Source: Saccharopolyspora phatthalungensis (GTDB taxonomy: Bacteria; Actinomycetota; Actinomycetes; Mycobacteriales; Pseudonocardiaceae). Taken from it: DNA of 64,000 bases. The position numbers and the translations under genes were made by a program. A model generated the notes under the pieces. The model saw only the letters and a program-made list of their open reading frames with translations, ran no database searches and was not told the origin of the DNA. The stretch spans positions 1,984,001-2,048,000 of the forward strand of contig NZ_JACHIW010000002.1 in the NCBI RefSeq assembly GCF_014203395.1, in the 5' to 3' direction. Positions within the stretch are counted from its first letter, which is position 1. Each line of letters opens with the position of its first letter. This document shows, in pieces, positions 8,754-17,711 of the stretch.

Positions 8754-10703
8754 TCATCCCGCCGCCGTGTCCCGCGCCAGGGCGTGCAGGCGCGCGGCTA
8801 CCGAAATGCGGAACAGCGGTTCCGGCTCACGCCAGTTCGCGTCCAACAGCGCACTGATTCGTTCGAGCCGTTGCGTGACCGTGTTGATGTGGACATGGAG
8901 AACACGTGCGGTGCGGGTCGGGCTGGCGTAGGAGTCGGCGAAGACGCGCAACGTCTCGAACAGTTGTGTGCCACGCTCCTGATCCCACCGCAGCACCGGC
9001 CCGATGGTTGCGGCGATGAAGCCGGACAGTTCCTTTCCGCCTGGGCCGAACATCGCCATGTACGGCTCGTATGCCTGCGCGTCCACGGTCCCCTCAACCG
9101 TGTTCAGGTTGCTCAAAAGCTGAACGCACCGGCGCGCGGATTCAAAGCACTGCCCCAGCTCCGCCGCCGAGCGGGCGGGCGGGCCGGCCACGACCAAGAC
9201 CGGTTCTCGCTGCGCCCGGCGCACCGCTTGCCACACCTCGCGTGCGGCGGTCATGGGGTCCGGGGAGGGCGCGAGGACCGTCAGCATGCCGTCCCGTTCC
9301 CCGACCAGACCGCCCGCGACCGCTCTGCGTAATGCCTCGAAGGCGGGTCCTCGCCTGTCCGGGGAGACGGCCACGATGACCACCGAACGCAGCTCTTCCA
9401 GCCGCACCTCGCGCGCCCGCGCCCTCAGCAGCAGTTCTTGCCACCGGGATGCATCGCCGCGCAGGATGTCCGAGACGAGTTCCCCTCGGACCCGGTCCTC
9501 CGCCGCCGCGACCGCCTCCTGCTTGACCGCCACGAGGGCGGTGATCTGCGCGGCGCGTTCGATCGTGCGTTGTTCGACTTCTCGGAGTTCGAGGTCGCCG
9601 TATCCGACGAGGACCGCACCCAGAAGCGTCTCGGACGCCACGACGGCCACCGCGACTTCCGGGCTTGGCGAGCTACCGTCGACGAAGACGCACCGCCCTG
9701 ACTGCCGACTCGCCTCGATTGCGTCCCGCACTTCGGGCAGCAGGGCGCCGTCCGGCGCGGAATACCGCACCCCGCCCGCAACGGGTTCCTGCGTCACGGG
9801 CACGAGTTCCCGGTCGAGGATCACCACGGGGCGGTCCAGCGCCTTGCTCAGCGTCTCGGCCACCCCGTTGGCATGGCCACCTTGCAACACGACGGCCGTG
9901 AGGTCTTCGTGGACGGCGCTGGCACGTTCCATCGCGGTGACATTGCTGGCCAGTACGGAATTCGCCCGCTCGGCTTCCTGCGCCGCGACGCGCGCCTGTT
10001 CCAGCAACCGCGTGGTCTGCAAAACCACGGCGGCGTGATCGGCGAATGCGCTCAACAGCGCGATCTCTTCCGGAACGAATTCGTGCTTGCTGCGGTTCGC
10101 GGCGAACAACACTCCCAGGACTCGCTCGCCCGCCACCAGCGGCACGCCGAGCAGGGAAACCAACCCCTCCGCGGCCACCGCCGCATCGATCCCCGGCTCG
10201 TGGGGAATCGAATCGGTGGCCTGGTAAACCGACGCCCACTGCGGGCATCGCGTGCGCACCACCTTGCTGGCCAAGCCCATTCCAGGGGGCACCCGCAAGG
10301 CCCGAAACGACGGCGCAACGGTCCCCAACGTCGAGCGAACGTGCAACTCGTCGCTGCCCTCATGGAACTCGGACAGATACGTGATGTCCGTGCCCATCAG
10401 ATCATGCGCACGTTCGACGAGGCGATGCAGCAACGCGTCGGTGTCACGCAGCTCAGCAAGCTCGCGTGCGCTGGAGAACAGCGCCGAGAGCTCCTGGCCG
10501 CGACGGCGCCACCGGGCCAGCACGGCACGCAGGTTGCGGACACGGTTCGTCAAGGCCGCTGCTTGCTCAGCCGGCAACTGGGCACCCAGCTTCTCAAGCG
10601 CGTCGGCGGCAGCATCCCCGGAATCCGCTGCCGCAGCGTCCAGCAACTCCACGACCTGCGGCACCGGGAGGACCGGGTCCCGGTCGTCAGCATTCCCAAC
10701 CAC
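8754..10703 (-). CDS. GAF-domain PucR/CdaR-type transcriptional regulator
   Basis: About 650 residues. After an Asp/Ala-rich N-terminus there is a GAF domain (roughly residues 100-240: 'ALLHRLVERAHDLMGTDITYLS...LRVPPGMGLASKVV...LLGVPLVAGERVLGVLFAAN'), a coiled region, a central CdaR-like domain, and a C-terminal PucR helix-turn-helix, 'TARVLHVHINTVTQRLERI'. Such proteins are cytoplasmic, ligand-sensing regulators of catabolic operons. The gene lies directly upstream of and on the same strand as the HMG-CoA reductase operon, which it probably controls. The start is uncertain: I use GTG 10703, preceded at a somewhat long distance by GAGGGG. The frame stays open to 11021, but that stretch is Arg/Pro/Cys-rich and does not look coding. 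Confidence 0.85.
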   Translation of the reverse strand: MVGNADDRDPVLPVPQVVELLDAAAADSGDAAADALEKLGAQLPAEQAAALTNRVRNLRAVLARWRRRGQELSALFSSARELAELRDTDALLHRLVERAHDLMGTDITYLSEFHEGSDELHVRSTLGTVAPSFRALRVPPGMGLASKVVRTRCPQWASVYQATDSIPHEPGIDAAVAAEGLVSLLGVPLVAGERVLGVLFAANRSKHEFVPEEIALLSAFADHAAVVLQTTRLLEQARVAAQEAERANSVLASNVTAMERASAVHEDLTAVVLQGGHANGVAETLSKALDRPVVILDRELVPVTQEPVAGGVRYSAPDGALLPEVRDAIEASRQSGRCVFVDGSSPSPEVAVAVVASETLLGAVLVGYGDLELREVEQRTIERAAQITALVAVKQEAVAAAEDRVRGELVSDILRGDASRWQELLLRARAREVRLEELRSVVIVAVSPDRRGPAFEALRRAVAGGLVGERDGMLTVLAPSPDPMTAAREVWQAVRRAQREPVLVVAGPPARSAAELGQCFESARRCVQLLSNLNTVEGTVDAQAYEPYMAMFGPGGKELSGFIAATIGPVLRWDQERGTQLFETLRVFADSYASPTRTARVLHVHINTVTQRLERISALLDANWREPEPLFRISVAARLHALARDTAAG

Positions 10704-11184
10704 GCCCGACAGGATGCCCCTCAGGCGACGGTTGGTGAAGAAGCAACCCGATAGCCAACGGTGCTCGCGATCTTGACCGGGACTGGAACCTCGCCTTTGG
10801 ACTGGACACACGCTCGTACGCCAGTTCGATCGAGGGGTCCGCGCGGCAAGGTGGGCGATTTTCCCAGAGCAACCTGGACAGTGCGGTGGATTGCGCGCCC
10901 GAGGTGATCTATACCGCAACCAAGGTTCCCGGACGAGGCACTCGCGTCCCAAGCGGACACCGGGTGTTGCCTGTCCGATCAGTATGGATGGACGCGTCCG
11001 ATTCCCTTGCCGTCGCGGCAAAAAGTCACCGGATCGCCGTCGACCGTGGATGTCCCGTTAGGAAGCTCACCTAACTCGACCAGACGACGTAGGGCCTCCG
11101 GCCGACATCCGTAATGGTTGCTCAGTCTCGACGTGTGCCGAACACCGCCATCTGGGTGACGCTATTCAGGTGAGGCCCAACCGG
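10704..11184. other. Gene-free interval upstream of the PucR-type regulator
   Basis: No convincing gene on either strand. It holds the presumed promoter of the minus-strand regulator and leads into the duplicated module ahead of the encapsulin operon. A frame open on the minus strand to 11021 has non-coding-like composition. Confidence 0.5.
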
Positions 11185-11345
11185 AATGGGTGATCACCCA
11201 TTTATCCGTATTGACAGGGGTAACGCGCCCCTAGAGTCGAGCGCCGGTCCGGGCGAACACACCATGATCCGATCAAGAAAAATCACGAGTACTGATATCA
11301 GGTCTCTTATGCAGTAACAACTTCATTCATGTCGAAGAGTGACCG
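11185..11345 (+). repeat. Upstream module of the encapsulin operon, copy 1
   Basis: This module begins with the 18-bp perfect palindrome AATGGGTGATCACCCATT (11185-11202), followed by TTGACA (11211) and TAGAGT (11232), then a tail ending in 'gcagtaacaacttcattcatgtcgaagagtgacc'-like sequence. The order of elements and many bases recur about 235 bases downstream in copy 2, so this is an old imperfect tandem duplication. Confidence 0.7.
11211..11237 (+). promoter_or_regulatory. Promoter-like pair TTGACA-15-TAGAGT (copy 1)
   Basis: A perfect TTGACA is followed after 15 bases by TAGAGT. The spacing is shorter than the usual 17 for the housekeeping sigma factor, but the same 15-base spacing is kept in copy 2. 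The palindrome just upstream could be an operator. Confidence 0.45.
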
Positions 11346-11404
11346 TGGGTCCGCCGTTGAACGCATATCTCGCCAATGGTCACCGTCTTGGACGCCGCCA
11401 CTCC

Positions 11405-11600
11405 GGGTGATGTTCACCCCCAGGTGGCAGCACCCTTTTATCTGTATTGGCGGGGAGAACGGGCTCCTAGACTCGGGCACCGATCCGGTTCATATCCCAC
11501 GAATGGGCGGGCAAACAGTCATGATCCCGCAGGACAGCTCACCCTTGCTGAGCCCGCAGCACACGGCAGCAACTTCAGTATTCACGAAAAGAGACCAGAA
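11405..11600 (+). repeat. Upstream module of the encapsulin operon, copy 2
   Basis: It shares with copy 1 the GGGTGA...TCACCC inverted repeat (11405-11410 and 11414-11419, three-base gap), a 'TTTATCtGTATTG' block, a 'CCTAGAcTCGgGcaCCGaTCCGG' block and a 'CAACTTCA...GAGACC' tail. An insertion between inverted repeat and promoter makes it slightly longer. It lies about 330 bases upstream of the encapsulin start. Confidence 0.7.
11447..11473 (+). promoter_or_regulatory. Promoter-like pair TTGGCG-15-TAGACT (copy 2)
   Basis: It is the counterpart of the copy 1 promoter with the same 15-base spacing and similar flanks, which supports a functional element rather than chance. Its -35-like box is weaker (TTGGCG). 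The transcript would run into the encapsulin operon. Confidence 0.4.
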
Positions 11601-11934
11601 ACTTCGTCATCGATTGCGCCCATGCCGACGGCGGCACCTTGATATTGGGTATCAGGCGTATTAGCACAAAGACGCCTATCGGCCACGCCGAAGCCTTCGC
11701 CACCCCGCGCCAACCCTAGGGCTTTTCCGGTTCCGTGTGCGCGGAGTCATCGCCCGAAGTGATCGGGTACTTCCGTGTCAGTACCGTCTTGTCCTTGGCC
11801 GATGCGAGGCCGAAGGCCCGCGAGCGGACGGGGAATAGCACAGTTCGGGAATCCCGGATGGTTTATTCGGCTGCCGGCGGAAGCCCGGAAACTCATCGAC
11901 CACAAGCGAGTTCACTAATTGGGAGGTTCGTGAC
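11601..11934 (+). other. Leader region before the encapsulin gene
   Basis: About 330 bases without a supported gene. It may be a long 5' untranslated leader of the terpene operon. GGGAGG near its end is the ribosome-binding site of the encapsulin gene. No clear riboswitch fold was recognised. Confidence 0.45.
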
Positions 11935-13332
11935 GTGTCGTCACCCGCTGCCGAACCGTTTTTGTCCCTGCAAACCCAAGCGGCGCGTCTGCTCGCGACC
12001 ACGACAAAGACGCCGCCGCAGATGCAGTCCATCAGTTCCCGGAACCTGCTCAAGCAGCTTCCGTGGGTCACCCTCACCAGCGGCACATACCGGGTGAACC
12101 GGCGTCTTCAGATCAAGGTCGGGCGAGGACGCGTGTCCTTCATCCAGGAAGGCACTGACGTCCGAATCATCCCGCAGACGCTCACCGAGCTGTCCGCGCT
12201 CCGGGGCTACACCGATACCAGCGTCTTGGAACGCCTCGCGGGCTTGTTCACGGTCCGTCAGGTCACGCCAGGAGAGATCCTGGCGGAAGAAGGCAGCCCG
12301 ATCCGGGAAGCGTTCCTCGTCGCCCACGGCCGGATCGAACGCCTCGCGACCGGCGAGTACGGCACCGTCGATCACCACGGGGTGATCACCGATGGGGACC
12401 AGGTCGGCGATGAGGCCCTCGGATCCGATAACCCCACGTGGTCGGCGACGCTGCGGTGCTCCACGGCCGGGACGATCATGGTCCTGAACTGGGATACCCT
12501 GCTCGAATTCCTCGACCGCGAAGAGGGCCTGCGCACCCACTTTGCGGAATTCGCGCGGCGTCGGGCGCTGCCGCAGAACCGCAAGGGCGAGGCCGAAATC
12601 GCCCTCTCCGCGGGCCACGAAGGCGAAGCCCAGATTCCCGGATCCTTCGTCGACTACGAGCTCTCTCCGCGCGAATACGAGCTATCGGTGACACAGACGA
12701 TTTTGCGCATCCACACCCGCGTCGCCGACCTCTACAACGACCCGATGAACCAGGTCGAGCAACAACTCCGTCTCACGATCGAGGAGATCCGCGAGACCCA
12801 GGAGCACGAGCTAGTTCACAACCCGGATTTCGGGTTGCTGCACAACACCTCTTACGACCAGCGGATCTCTACCCGCACCGGGCCACCGACGCCCGACGAC
12901 ATGGATGATCTGCTCTCGATGCGGCGATCGACAGATGCGTTCTTCGCGCATCCGAAGGCGATCGCGTCGTTCCTGCGGGAATGCAACCGGCGCGGTCTGG
13001 CGGTGGACGGGACCTCGCTGGAAGACGGTTCGAAGGCCCTCGCCTGGCGTGGCATTCCGATCTTCCCACTAGGCAAGATCGGGATCACCGAGCACAACAC
13101 CACATCGATCATCGCCATGCGCCGCGGCGATGACCGGCAGGGCGTCGTGGGCCTGCGGCCGGCCGAACTGCCGGATCAGGTGCAGCCCGGTTTGAACGTG
13201 CGCTTCATGGGCATCACCGACCAAGCCATCCTGCGCTACCTGGTGACCTCTTACTACAGCGTCGCTCCCCTGGTTCCGGATGCGGTCGGGTTGTTGGAGC
13301 ACGTGGCGATCGGCAAAGAGGAATCCGCATGA
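11935..13332 (+). CDS. Family 2B encapsulin shell protein with cyclic-nucleotide-binding domain
   Basis: 465 residues. The protein matches the shell proteins found with 2-methylisoborneol synthases (EshA-like in Streptomyces): an N-terminal arm, shell-fold segments, an inserted cyclic-nucleotide-binding domain at about residues 99-210 ('LAGLFTVRQVTPGEILAEEGSPIREAFLVAHGRIERL'), then the rest of the HK97-like fold ('DYELSPREYELSVTQTILRIHTRVADLYNDPMNQ', 'VRFMGITDQAILRYLVTSYYSVAPLVPDA'). Family 2B encapsulins assemble into cytoplasmic nanocompartments that enclose terpene synthases (family knowledge). The start is GTG 11935, with GGGAGG eight bases upstream. The stop overlaps the synthase start (ATGA), so shell and cargo are translationally coupled. 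The nucleotide-binding domain could regulate assembly or access. Confidence 0.93.
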   Translation: MSSPAAEPFLSLQTQAARLLATTTKTPPQMQSISSRNLLKQLPWVTLTSGTYRVNRRLQIKVGRGRVSFIQEGTDVRIIPQTLTELSALRGYTDTSVLERLAGLFTVRQVTPGEILAEEGSPIREAFLVAHGRIERLATGEYGTVDHHGVITDGDQVGDEALGSDNPTWSATLRCSTAGTIMVLNWDTLLEFLDREEGLRTHFAEFARRRALPQNRKGEAEIALSAGHEGEAQIPGSFVDYELSPREYELSVTQTILRIHTRVADLYNDPMNQVEQQLRLTIEEIRETQEHELVHNPDFGLLHNTSYDQRISTRTGPPTPDDMDDLLSMRRSTDAFFAHPKAIASFLRECNRRGLAVDGTSLEDGSKALAWRGIPIFPLGKIGITEHNTTSIIAMRRGDDRQGVVGLRPAELPDQVQPGLNVRFMGITDQAILRYLVTSYYSVAPLVPDAVGLLEHVAIGKEESA

Positions 13333-14393
13333 TCGAGCTCATCGGGCACGACACCCCCGTACCCGTCCAGCAACCACACACCGGCAGTGTCTGGGGCACA
13401 AGCGCGTGCAATCCGCCAGGAGGGCAGCGGAAAACGACAGTTCTGTACTGTCCGCCGCCGCCGCCCGAGCGTGCCGACATCGCGGCGGAGATCAACCGCC
13501 GTGTCGTCGCGTGGATGACGGAGATCGGCCTGGGCAGCGAAGAGAACATCGCCGGTGTCTACAAGCACGACCCGGGTCGTGGCATCACGTTGTGCCACCC
13601 CGGTAGTCAGGACATCGAGCGCATGACGGCCGCGGCGAAGATGATCGTGGCCGAGACGGCGGTGGATGACTACTTCTGCGAAACCAACACCTACCGCGAC
13701 GCCAACGATCAGACGATCGGGCCGAACCTGTCACTGGCGCAATCCGCGATCGACGCACCGTGCCTGACTCCCGCCTACCAAGCGGTGTGGGACAAGCGCC
13801 GCGACAACGACCCGGTGCTGCGCGCCCAGCACGAGGCGTTCAACGATCTCAAGCAGGTCAGCAGCCCGGCGCAGGCCCAGCGCATCCGGCACGACATCGC
13901 CCAGCTCTACCTGGGCTACAACGCCGAAAACGGGTGGCGCCTGATCAATCGGCTTCCCCCCGTCTGGCAATACCTCGCCAACCGGCAGATGAACTCGTTT
14001 CGCCCCTGCATCAACCTCGTCGACGTACTCGATGGCTACGAAATCCCGGCGGAGCTCTACGCCCACCCGCTGGTGCAGGACTGCACCGCGCGGGCAGCAA
14101 TTATCGGCACCCTCTACAACGACCTGGCCGGCTGCGAGCGGGAGATCCGCGAACACGGCCTGCCGTTCAACCTCCCGGCCGTGATCGCCGCCGAGGAGCA
14201 CATCCCGCTCGATGCGGCGTTCATCAAAGCGTGCGAGGTCCACAACGAGCTGATCCAAGCGTTCGAAGCGGACACCGAACACGCCGCGGCCGCACTCCCG
14301 GACCCGACGGTTGCCCGCTACCTGACCGGACTGTGGTCATGGCTCGCGGGTAGCCGCCACTGGCACTTCACCACCGCACGGCAAATCCACTGA
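13329..14393 (+). CDS. 2-methylisoborneol synthase (terpene cyclase)
   Basis: 354 residues. It cyclises 2-methylgeranyl diphosphate to 2-methylisoborneol, the musty odorant. The acidic metal-binding motif DDYFCE is at residues 113-118 and the second metal motif N264-D-L-A-G268-C-E-R-E272 fits the NSE triad pattern. The first ~45 residues are Pro/Gly-rich and lack predicted fold ('PVQQPHTGSVWG', 'NPPGG'); in this family such N-termini serve as encapsulin targeting segments. It overlaps the encapsulin gene by four bases (ATGA), and the methyltransferase that makes its substrate follows 13 bases downstream. It is shorter at the N-terminus than several Streptomyces homologues. Confidence 0.95.
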   Translation: MIELIGHDTPVPVQQPHTGSVWGTSACNPPGGQRKTTVLYCPPPPPERADIAAEINRRVVAWMTEIGLGSEENIAGVYKHDPGRGITLCHPGSQDIERMTAAAKMIVAETAVDDYFCETNTYRDANDQTIGPNLSLAQSAIDAPCLTPAYQAVWDKRRDNDPVLRAQHEAFNDLKQVSSPAQAQRIRHDIAQLYLGYNAENGWRLINRLPPVWQYLANRQMNSFRPCINLVDVLDGYEIPAELYAHPLVQDCTARAAIIGTLYNDLAGCEREIREHGLPFNLPAVIAAEEHIPLDAAFIKACEVHNELIQAFEADTEHAAAALPDPTVARYLTGLWSWLAGSRHWHFTTARQIH

Positions 14394-14406
14394 AGGGAGC
14401 AGGACA

Positions 14407-15264
14407 ATGACCCAGTCAACCTATCCGACCGAATCCGTGAGCAGCGTGTATCAGGGCAGCGTCGCGGACTACTGGAACCACGAGGCCAACCCCGTCAACC
14501 TCGAACTCGGCGAAGTCGACGGCTATTTCCACCACCACTACGGCATCGGCGACCCCGACTGGTCCGTCACCGAAGGCGACCCCGAAACCGCCCACGAACG
14601 CACCACCAAGGAACTCCACCGCCTGGAAACCCGGCAAGCCGAATTCCTGCTTGGTCATCTGGGGAAAATCGATCCCGGACAGCGGATCATGGATGCCGGA
14701 TGCGGACGCGGCGGCTCCAGCTTCATGGCCCACGAGCGGTTCGGCTGCACGGTGGACGGCATCTCGATCTCACGCAAACAGGTCGACTTCGCCAATGAGC
14801 AGGCCCGCCAACGCGAAGTCACCGGCAAGGTCACGTTTCACCAGACCAACATGCTCGACACCGGGTTCGAAACCGGGAGCATGCAAGCGATCTGGAACAA
14901 CGAATCCACCATGTACACCAACCTGCACGACCTGTTCGCCGAACATGCCCGCCTACTCTCGCGCGGGGGACGGTACGTGACGATCACCGGCTGCTACAAC
15001 GACGTCTACGGCCTGCCCTCCCGCGCGGTGTCCACGATCAACGCGCACTACATTTGCGACATCCATCCCCGTTCCGGCTACTTCCGCGCGATGGCCGCGA
15101 ACCGGCTGGTGCCCTGCGCCGTGGTGGACCTGACCAATGCGACCCTGCCCTACTGGCGCCTGCGGGCCAAATCCCCCCTCGCGACGGGGATCGAGGAGGC
15201 GTTCATCGAGGCATACACCTCCGGCAGTTTCCAGTACCTGCTCATCGCCGCGGACCGCGTGTAG
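14407..15264 (+). CDS. gppmt: Geranyl diphosphate 2-C-methyltransferase
   Basis: 285 residues. It adds a methyl group from S-adenosylmethionine to C2 of geranyl diphosphate, producing the substrate of the adjacent synthase. The SAM motif 'MDAGCGRGGSS' begins at Asp96, and the family-typical 'YFHHHYGIGDPDWSV' precedes it. 'WNNESTMYTNLHDLFAEHARLLSRGGRYVTITGCYND' and 'PYWRLRAKSPLATGIEEAFIEAYTSGSFQYLLI' also match this family rather than a generic methyltransferase. GAAGGGAGC lies just upstream of ATG 14407. It is the last gene of the operon and is followed by two hairpins. Confidence 0.95.
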   Translation: MTQSTYPTESVSSVYQGSVADYWNHEANPVNLELGEVDGYFHHHYGIGDPDWSVTEGDPETAHERTTKELHRLETRQAEFLLGHLGKIDPGQRIMDAGCGRGGSSFMAHERFGCTVDGISISRKQVDFANEQARQREVTGKVTFHQTNMLDTGFETGSMQAIWNNESTMYTNLHDLFAEHARLLSRGGRYVTITGCYNDVYGLPSRAVSTINAHYICDIHPRSGYFRAMAANRLVPCAVVDLTNATLPYWRLRAKSPLATGIEEAFIEAYTSGSFQYLLIAADRV

Positions 15265-15299
15265 CCGAGCCGCCTCTCAAGCCGCCCCGACTCGGCTAC
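15261..15299 (+). terminator. Hairpin after the methyltransferase gene
   Basis: GTAGCCGAG (15261-15269) pairs with CTCGGCTAC (15291-15299) across a 21-base loop; the left arm includes the stop codon. It is probably an ancillary terminator ahead of the stronger hairpin at 15366. Confidence 0.45.
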
Positions 15300-15365
15300 G
15301 CCGACGGTCCTAACCTGCCGCGTTCCGGCACAAACGGCTACAACGCCCAGCACTGATCCCACCCT

Positions 15366-15400
15366 AAGCGGGCAGGACGGCACCCCCGTCCTGCCCGCTT
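15366..15400 (+). terminator. Strong terminator of the 2-methylisoborneol operon
   Basis: AAGCGGGCAGGACGG (15366-15380) and CCGTCCTGCCCGCTT (15386-15400) form a perfect 15-bp stem with a CACCC loop, between the terpene operon and the response regulator. Confidence 0.9.
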
Positions 15401-15457
15401 CCGCGTTGGGTTGCGCACCGGGGCGAACGCGGACGCGCGGTGGATATCCTTGCGGCC

Positions 15458-16171
15458 ATGTTCCGAGTGCTGGTGGTGGAGGACGACCACACGATCGGCC
15501 AAGCTCTGGAGTCGAGCCTGCGGTCGCACGGCTACGAGGTGTCCTGGCTGTGCACCGGTCGGGACGCGGTGGAGCAGGCCGGCCGCCGGGAGTTCGACCT
15601 CGTGCTGCTGGATCTCGGCCTGCCGGACCTGGACGGCGTGGAGGTGTGCCGTCTGCTGCGCGAGGCGCAGGCGCAATGCGTGCTGGTGATCTTGACCGCC
15701 CGCCACGACGAGATGGACGTGGTGGTGGGCCTGGAAGCGGGCGCCGACGACTATCTGACCAAGCCCGTCCGTCTCGGTGAGCTGCTGGCCCGCATCCGGG
15801 CCCATCTCCGGCGGGGCCCGGCATCCGGCTACCAAACCGTCGTCACGGTGGGCCGCCTGCGCATCGACACGGCAGCGAGGCGCGCGAGCCTCGACGGCCG
15901 CGAAGTGTCGCTCCGGGCAAAGGAGTTCGATCTGCTGGCCCGGTTGGCCGCGGAACCAGGCGTGGCCCTGAGCCGGGACACGCTGATGACCGAGGTGTGG
16001 GACGAGCACTGGTACGGGTCCAGCAAGACCCTCGACGTGCACATCGCCGCGCTGCGCCGAAAGCTCACCGCCGCCGCGACCTCACCCGAGCAGGTGCCGA
16101 GGATCGCGACGCTCCGCGGGCACGGGTACCGGCTGGAGACCACTGCGAACACCTCCGGCGCGAATCAGTAG
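15458..16171 (+). CDS. OmpR-family response regulator
   Basis: About 237 residues: an N-terminal receiver domain with acidic pocket 'VVEDDH', phosphoacceptor Asp52 ('LLDLGLPD'), a conserved Thr ('ILTAR') and Lys ('YLTKPVRL'), then a C-terminal winged helix ('SLRAKEFDLLARLA...RDTLMTEVWDEHWYGSSKTLDVHIAALRRKL'). It would bind DNA once phosphorylated by the sensor kinase downstream. I use ATG 15458, which gives the usual 'MFRVLVVEDD' start; an in-frame GTG lies at 15440. No ribosome-binding site is evident for either, so the gene may be leaderless. The kinase follows after 127 bases. Confidence 0.93.
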   Translation: MFRVLVVEDDHTIGQALESSLRSHGYEVSWLCTGRDAVEQAGRREFDLVLLDLGLPDLDGVEVCRLLREAQAQCVLVILTARHDEMDVVVGLEAGADDYLTKPVRLGELLARIRAHLRRGPASGYQTVVTVGRLRIDTAARRASLDGREVSLRAKEFDLLARLAAEPGVALSRDTLMTEVWDEHWYGSSKTLDVHIAALRRKLTAAATSPEQVPRIATLRGHGYRLETTANTSGANQ

Positions 16172-16298
16172 GAGCGCGGCAGACGAAGTACGCGGCAGTC
16201 GGGCACTGGTCCAGACACCTGGGGGCCCAGAAGTCCGTGTGCGACGGTGTAGGCAGCCGGGAAAGGTTCGAACCGGGCGGGGCAAGGAGGGCGCGACC

Positions 16299-17597
16299 GT
16301 GCGCAGGCGCATCGTGACACTCACGGTGATGGCCGCCGTGCTGGCGACCGGCCTATTCGGTCTGCCGCTCGCCGTAGCCGTCGCGCGCTACTACCTCAAC
16401 GACGAGCGCGCGGAACTGGAACGCACCGCCGACGCCGCTGCGCTGTCCGCCGCCGACGAGCTGATCCGCGACCAGCGGCCACTCCGGCTGCCCCAGACCA
16501 ATCCGGAGACGCGACTCAGCCTGTATTCGCCGACCGGACGGCTGGAGGTCGGCGACGGCCCCGGGGTCGCCGATGAGGTGGTCACCGCCGCCAGTCGGGG
16601 TGAAGTGATCACCGGCTCGGCGGGCGATGACCTGGTCGTGGCGGTCCCGGTCGCCAACGGCGGCACCGTGGCGGGCGTGGTCCGCGCGGCCACCCCGCAT
16701 CGCGAGGTCTATTTGCGTACCGCCCTGACCTGGATCGTCATGGCTGGTTTGGCGGTGCTGGCGGTGACTGCGGCCTGGTTGATGGCGCACGGCATGGCCC
16801 GGCGACTAACCCGGCCCCTCGACGAACTTTCCCGCGCCGCCCAGCAGCTCGGCGAGGGAGACTTCACCGTGCGTACCAACCGTGCCGGAATCCCCGAGAT
16901 CGACTCCGTGGCTTCGGCGATGGAGAGCACCGCACACCGGCTGGGCGAAATCCTCGCCCGCGAACGCGCGTTCTCCGCGAACGCCTCGCACCAGCTCCGG
17001 ACCCCGCTGACGGGGTTGCGGCTGCAACTGGAGGCCGCGCTCGACTCGGGCGAAGCCGACCCCCGGCCGGCGATCCGGGCGAGCGTCGACGCCGCGGACC
17101 GGCTGGAACGCACGATCGACGATCTGCTTCTCCTGGCACGCACCAGCGGGTCGGCGGCCACGCCCGCAGACCTGGACGAACTGCTCACCGAGGTGCGGGA
17201 GGGCTGGCACGGTCTGCTGGCGGCGAAGGGCAGGACATTACGGGTGTCGACGGCCGGGGGCGCGAGGCCGAACGCATCCGCCGCAGCCATCCGGCAGGTA
17301 CTCGCGGTCCTGCTGGACAACGCCACGATGCACGGCGAGGGCACCGTGACGGTTCGCGCACGGGACGCCGGGGATGCTCTGGCCATAGATGTTTCCGACG
17401 AGGGGCCCGGTATCGACCCCGGCAGGGACCCGTTCACCCAGCGACGGGAAGGAGGCGGGCACGGGATCGGACTGGCGCTGGCACGTGGCCTCGCCGAGGC
17501 CGAAGGGGGACGGCTGTGGCTGAGGAAGCCGGTTCCGCCGACCTTCACCCTGCTGCTCCCGATCGCCGAGCTTTCCGCCGACTCGACCGTCCCCTAG
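16299..17597 (+). CDS. Sensor histidine kinase (HAMP, HisKA, HATPase)
   Basis: 432 residues. It has an N-terminal membrane helix (~5-30), an extracellular sensor region of about 120 residues, a second helix ('WIVMAGLAVLAVTAAWLMAH'), HAMP ('RRLTRPLDELSRAAQQLGEGDF'), a dimerisation/phosphoacceptor domain with His231 ('SANASHQLRTPLTGL') and an ATPase domain with N, G1 and G2 boxes ('LLDNATMHGEG', 'VSDEGPGI', 'GGHGIGLALARGL'). GTG 16299 is chosen because AAGGAGG (16284-16290) sits eight bases upstream. It pairs with the response regulator before it. The signal sensed is unknown. Confidence 0.93.
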   Translation: MRRRIVTLTVMAAVLATGLFGLPLAVAVARYYLNDERAELERTADAAALSAADELIRDQRPLRLPQTNPETRLSLYSPTGRLEVGDGPGVADEVVTAASRGEVITGSAGDDLVVAVPVANGGTVAGVVRAATPHREVYLRTALTWIVMAGLAVLAVTAAWLMAHGMARRLTRPLDELSRAAQQLGEGDFTVRTNRAGIPEIDSVASAMESTAHRLGEILARERAFSANASHQLRTPLTGLRLQLEAALDSGEADPRPAIRASVDAADRLERTIDDLLLLARTSGSAATPADLDELLTEVREGWHGLLAAKGRTLRVSTAGGARPNASAAAIRQVLAVLLDNATMHGEGTVTVRARDAGDALAIDVSDEGPGIDPGRDPFTQRREGGGHGIGLALARGLAEAEGGRLWLRKPVPPTFTLLLPIAELSADSTVP

Positions 17598-17679
17598 CGA
17601 GGGCTTCAAAAGTGGTTTGCGCGCAGGGAGTCCGAACGTTGACCGTGGCCCACGACTCGACGCCACCTCTGAGTGCCTT

Positions 17680-17699
17680 CGAAGCGACGGGGCGCTTCG
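17680..17699. terminator. Small hairpin between convergent genes
   Basis: CGAAGCG (17680-17686) pairs with CGCTTCG (17693-17699) around a 6-base loop, located between the kinase stop and the end of the minus-strand DUF397 gene. It may work in both directions. Confidence 0.45.
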
Positions 17700-17711
17700 C
17701 TGTGCAGAGGG

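Noticed and set aside
16262..16276. GGTTCGAACC, resembling a tRNA T-loop, ahead of the histidine kinase
   Set aside because: No acceptor, D or anticodon stems can be formed around it; it is leader sequence of the kinase gene.
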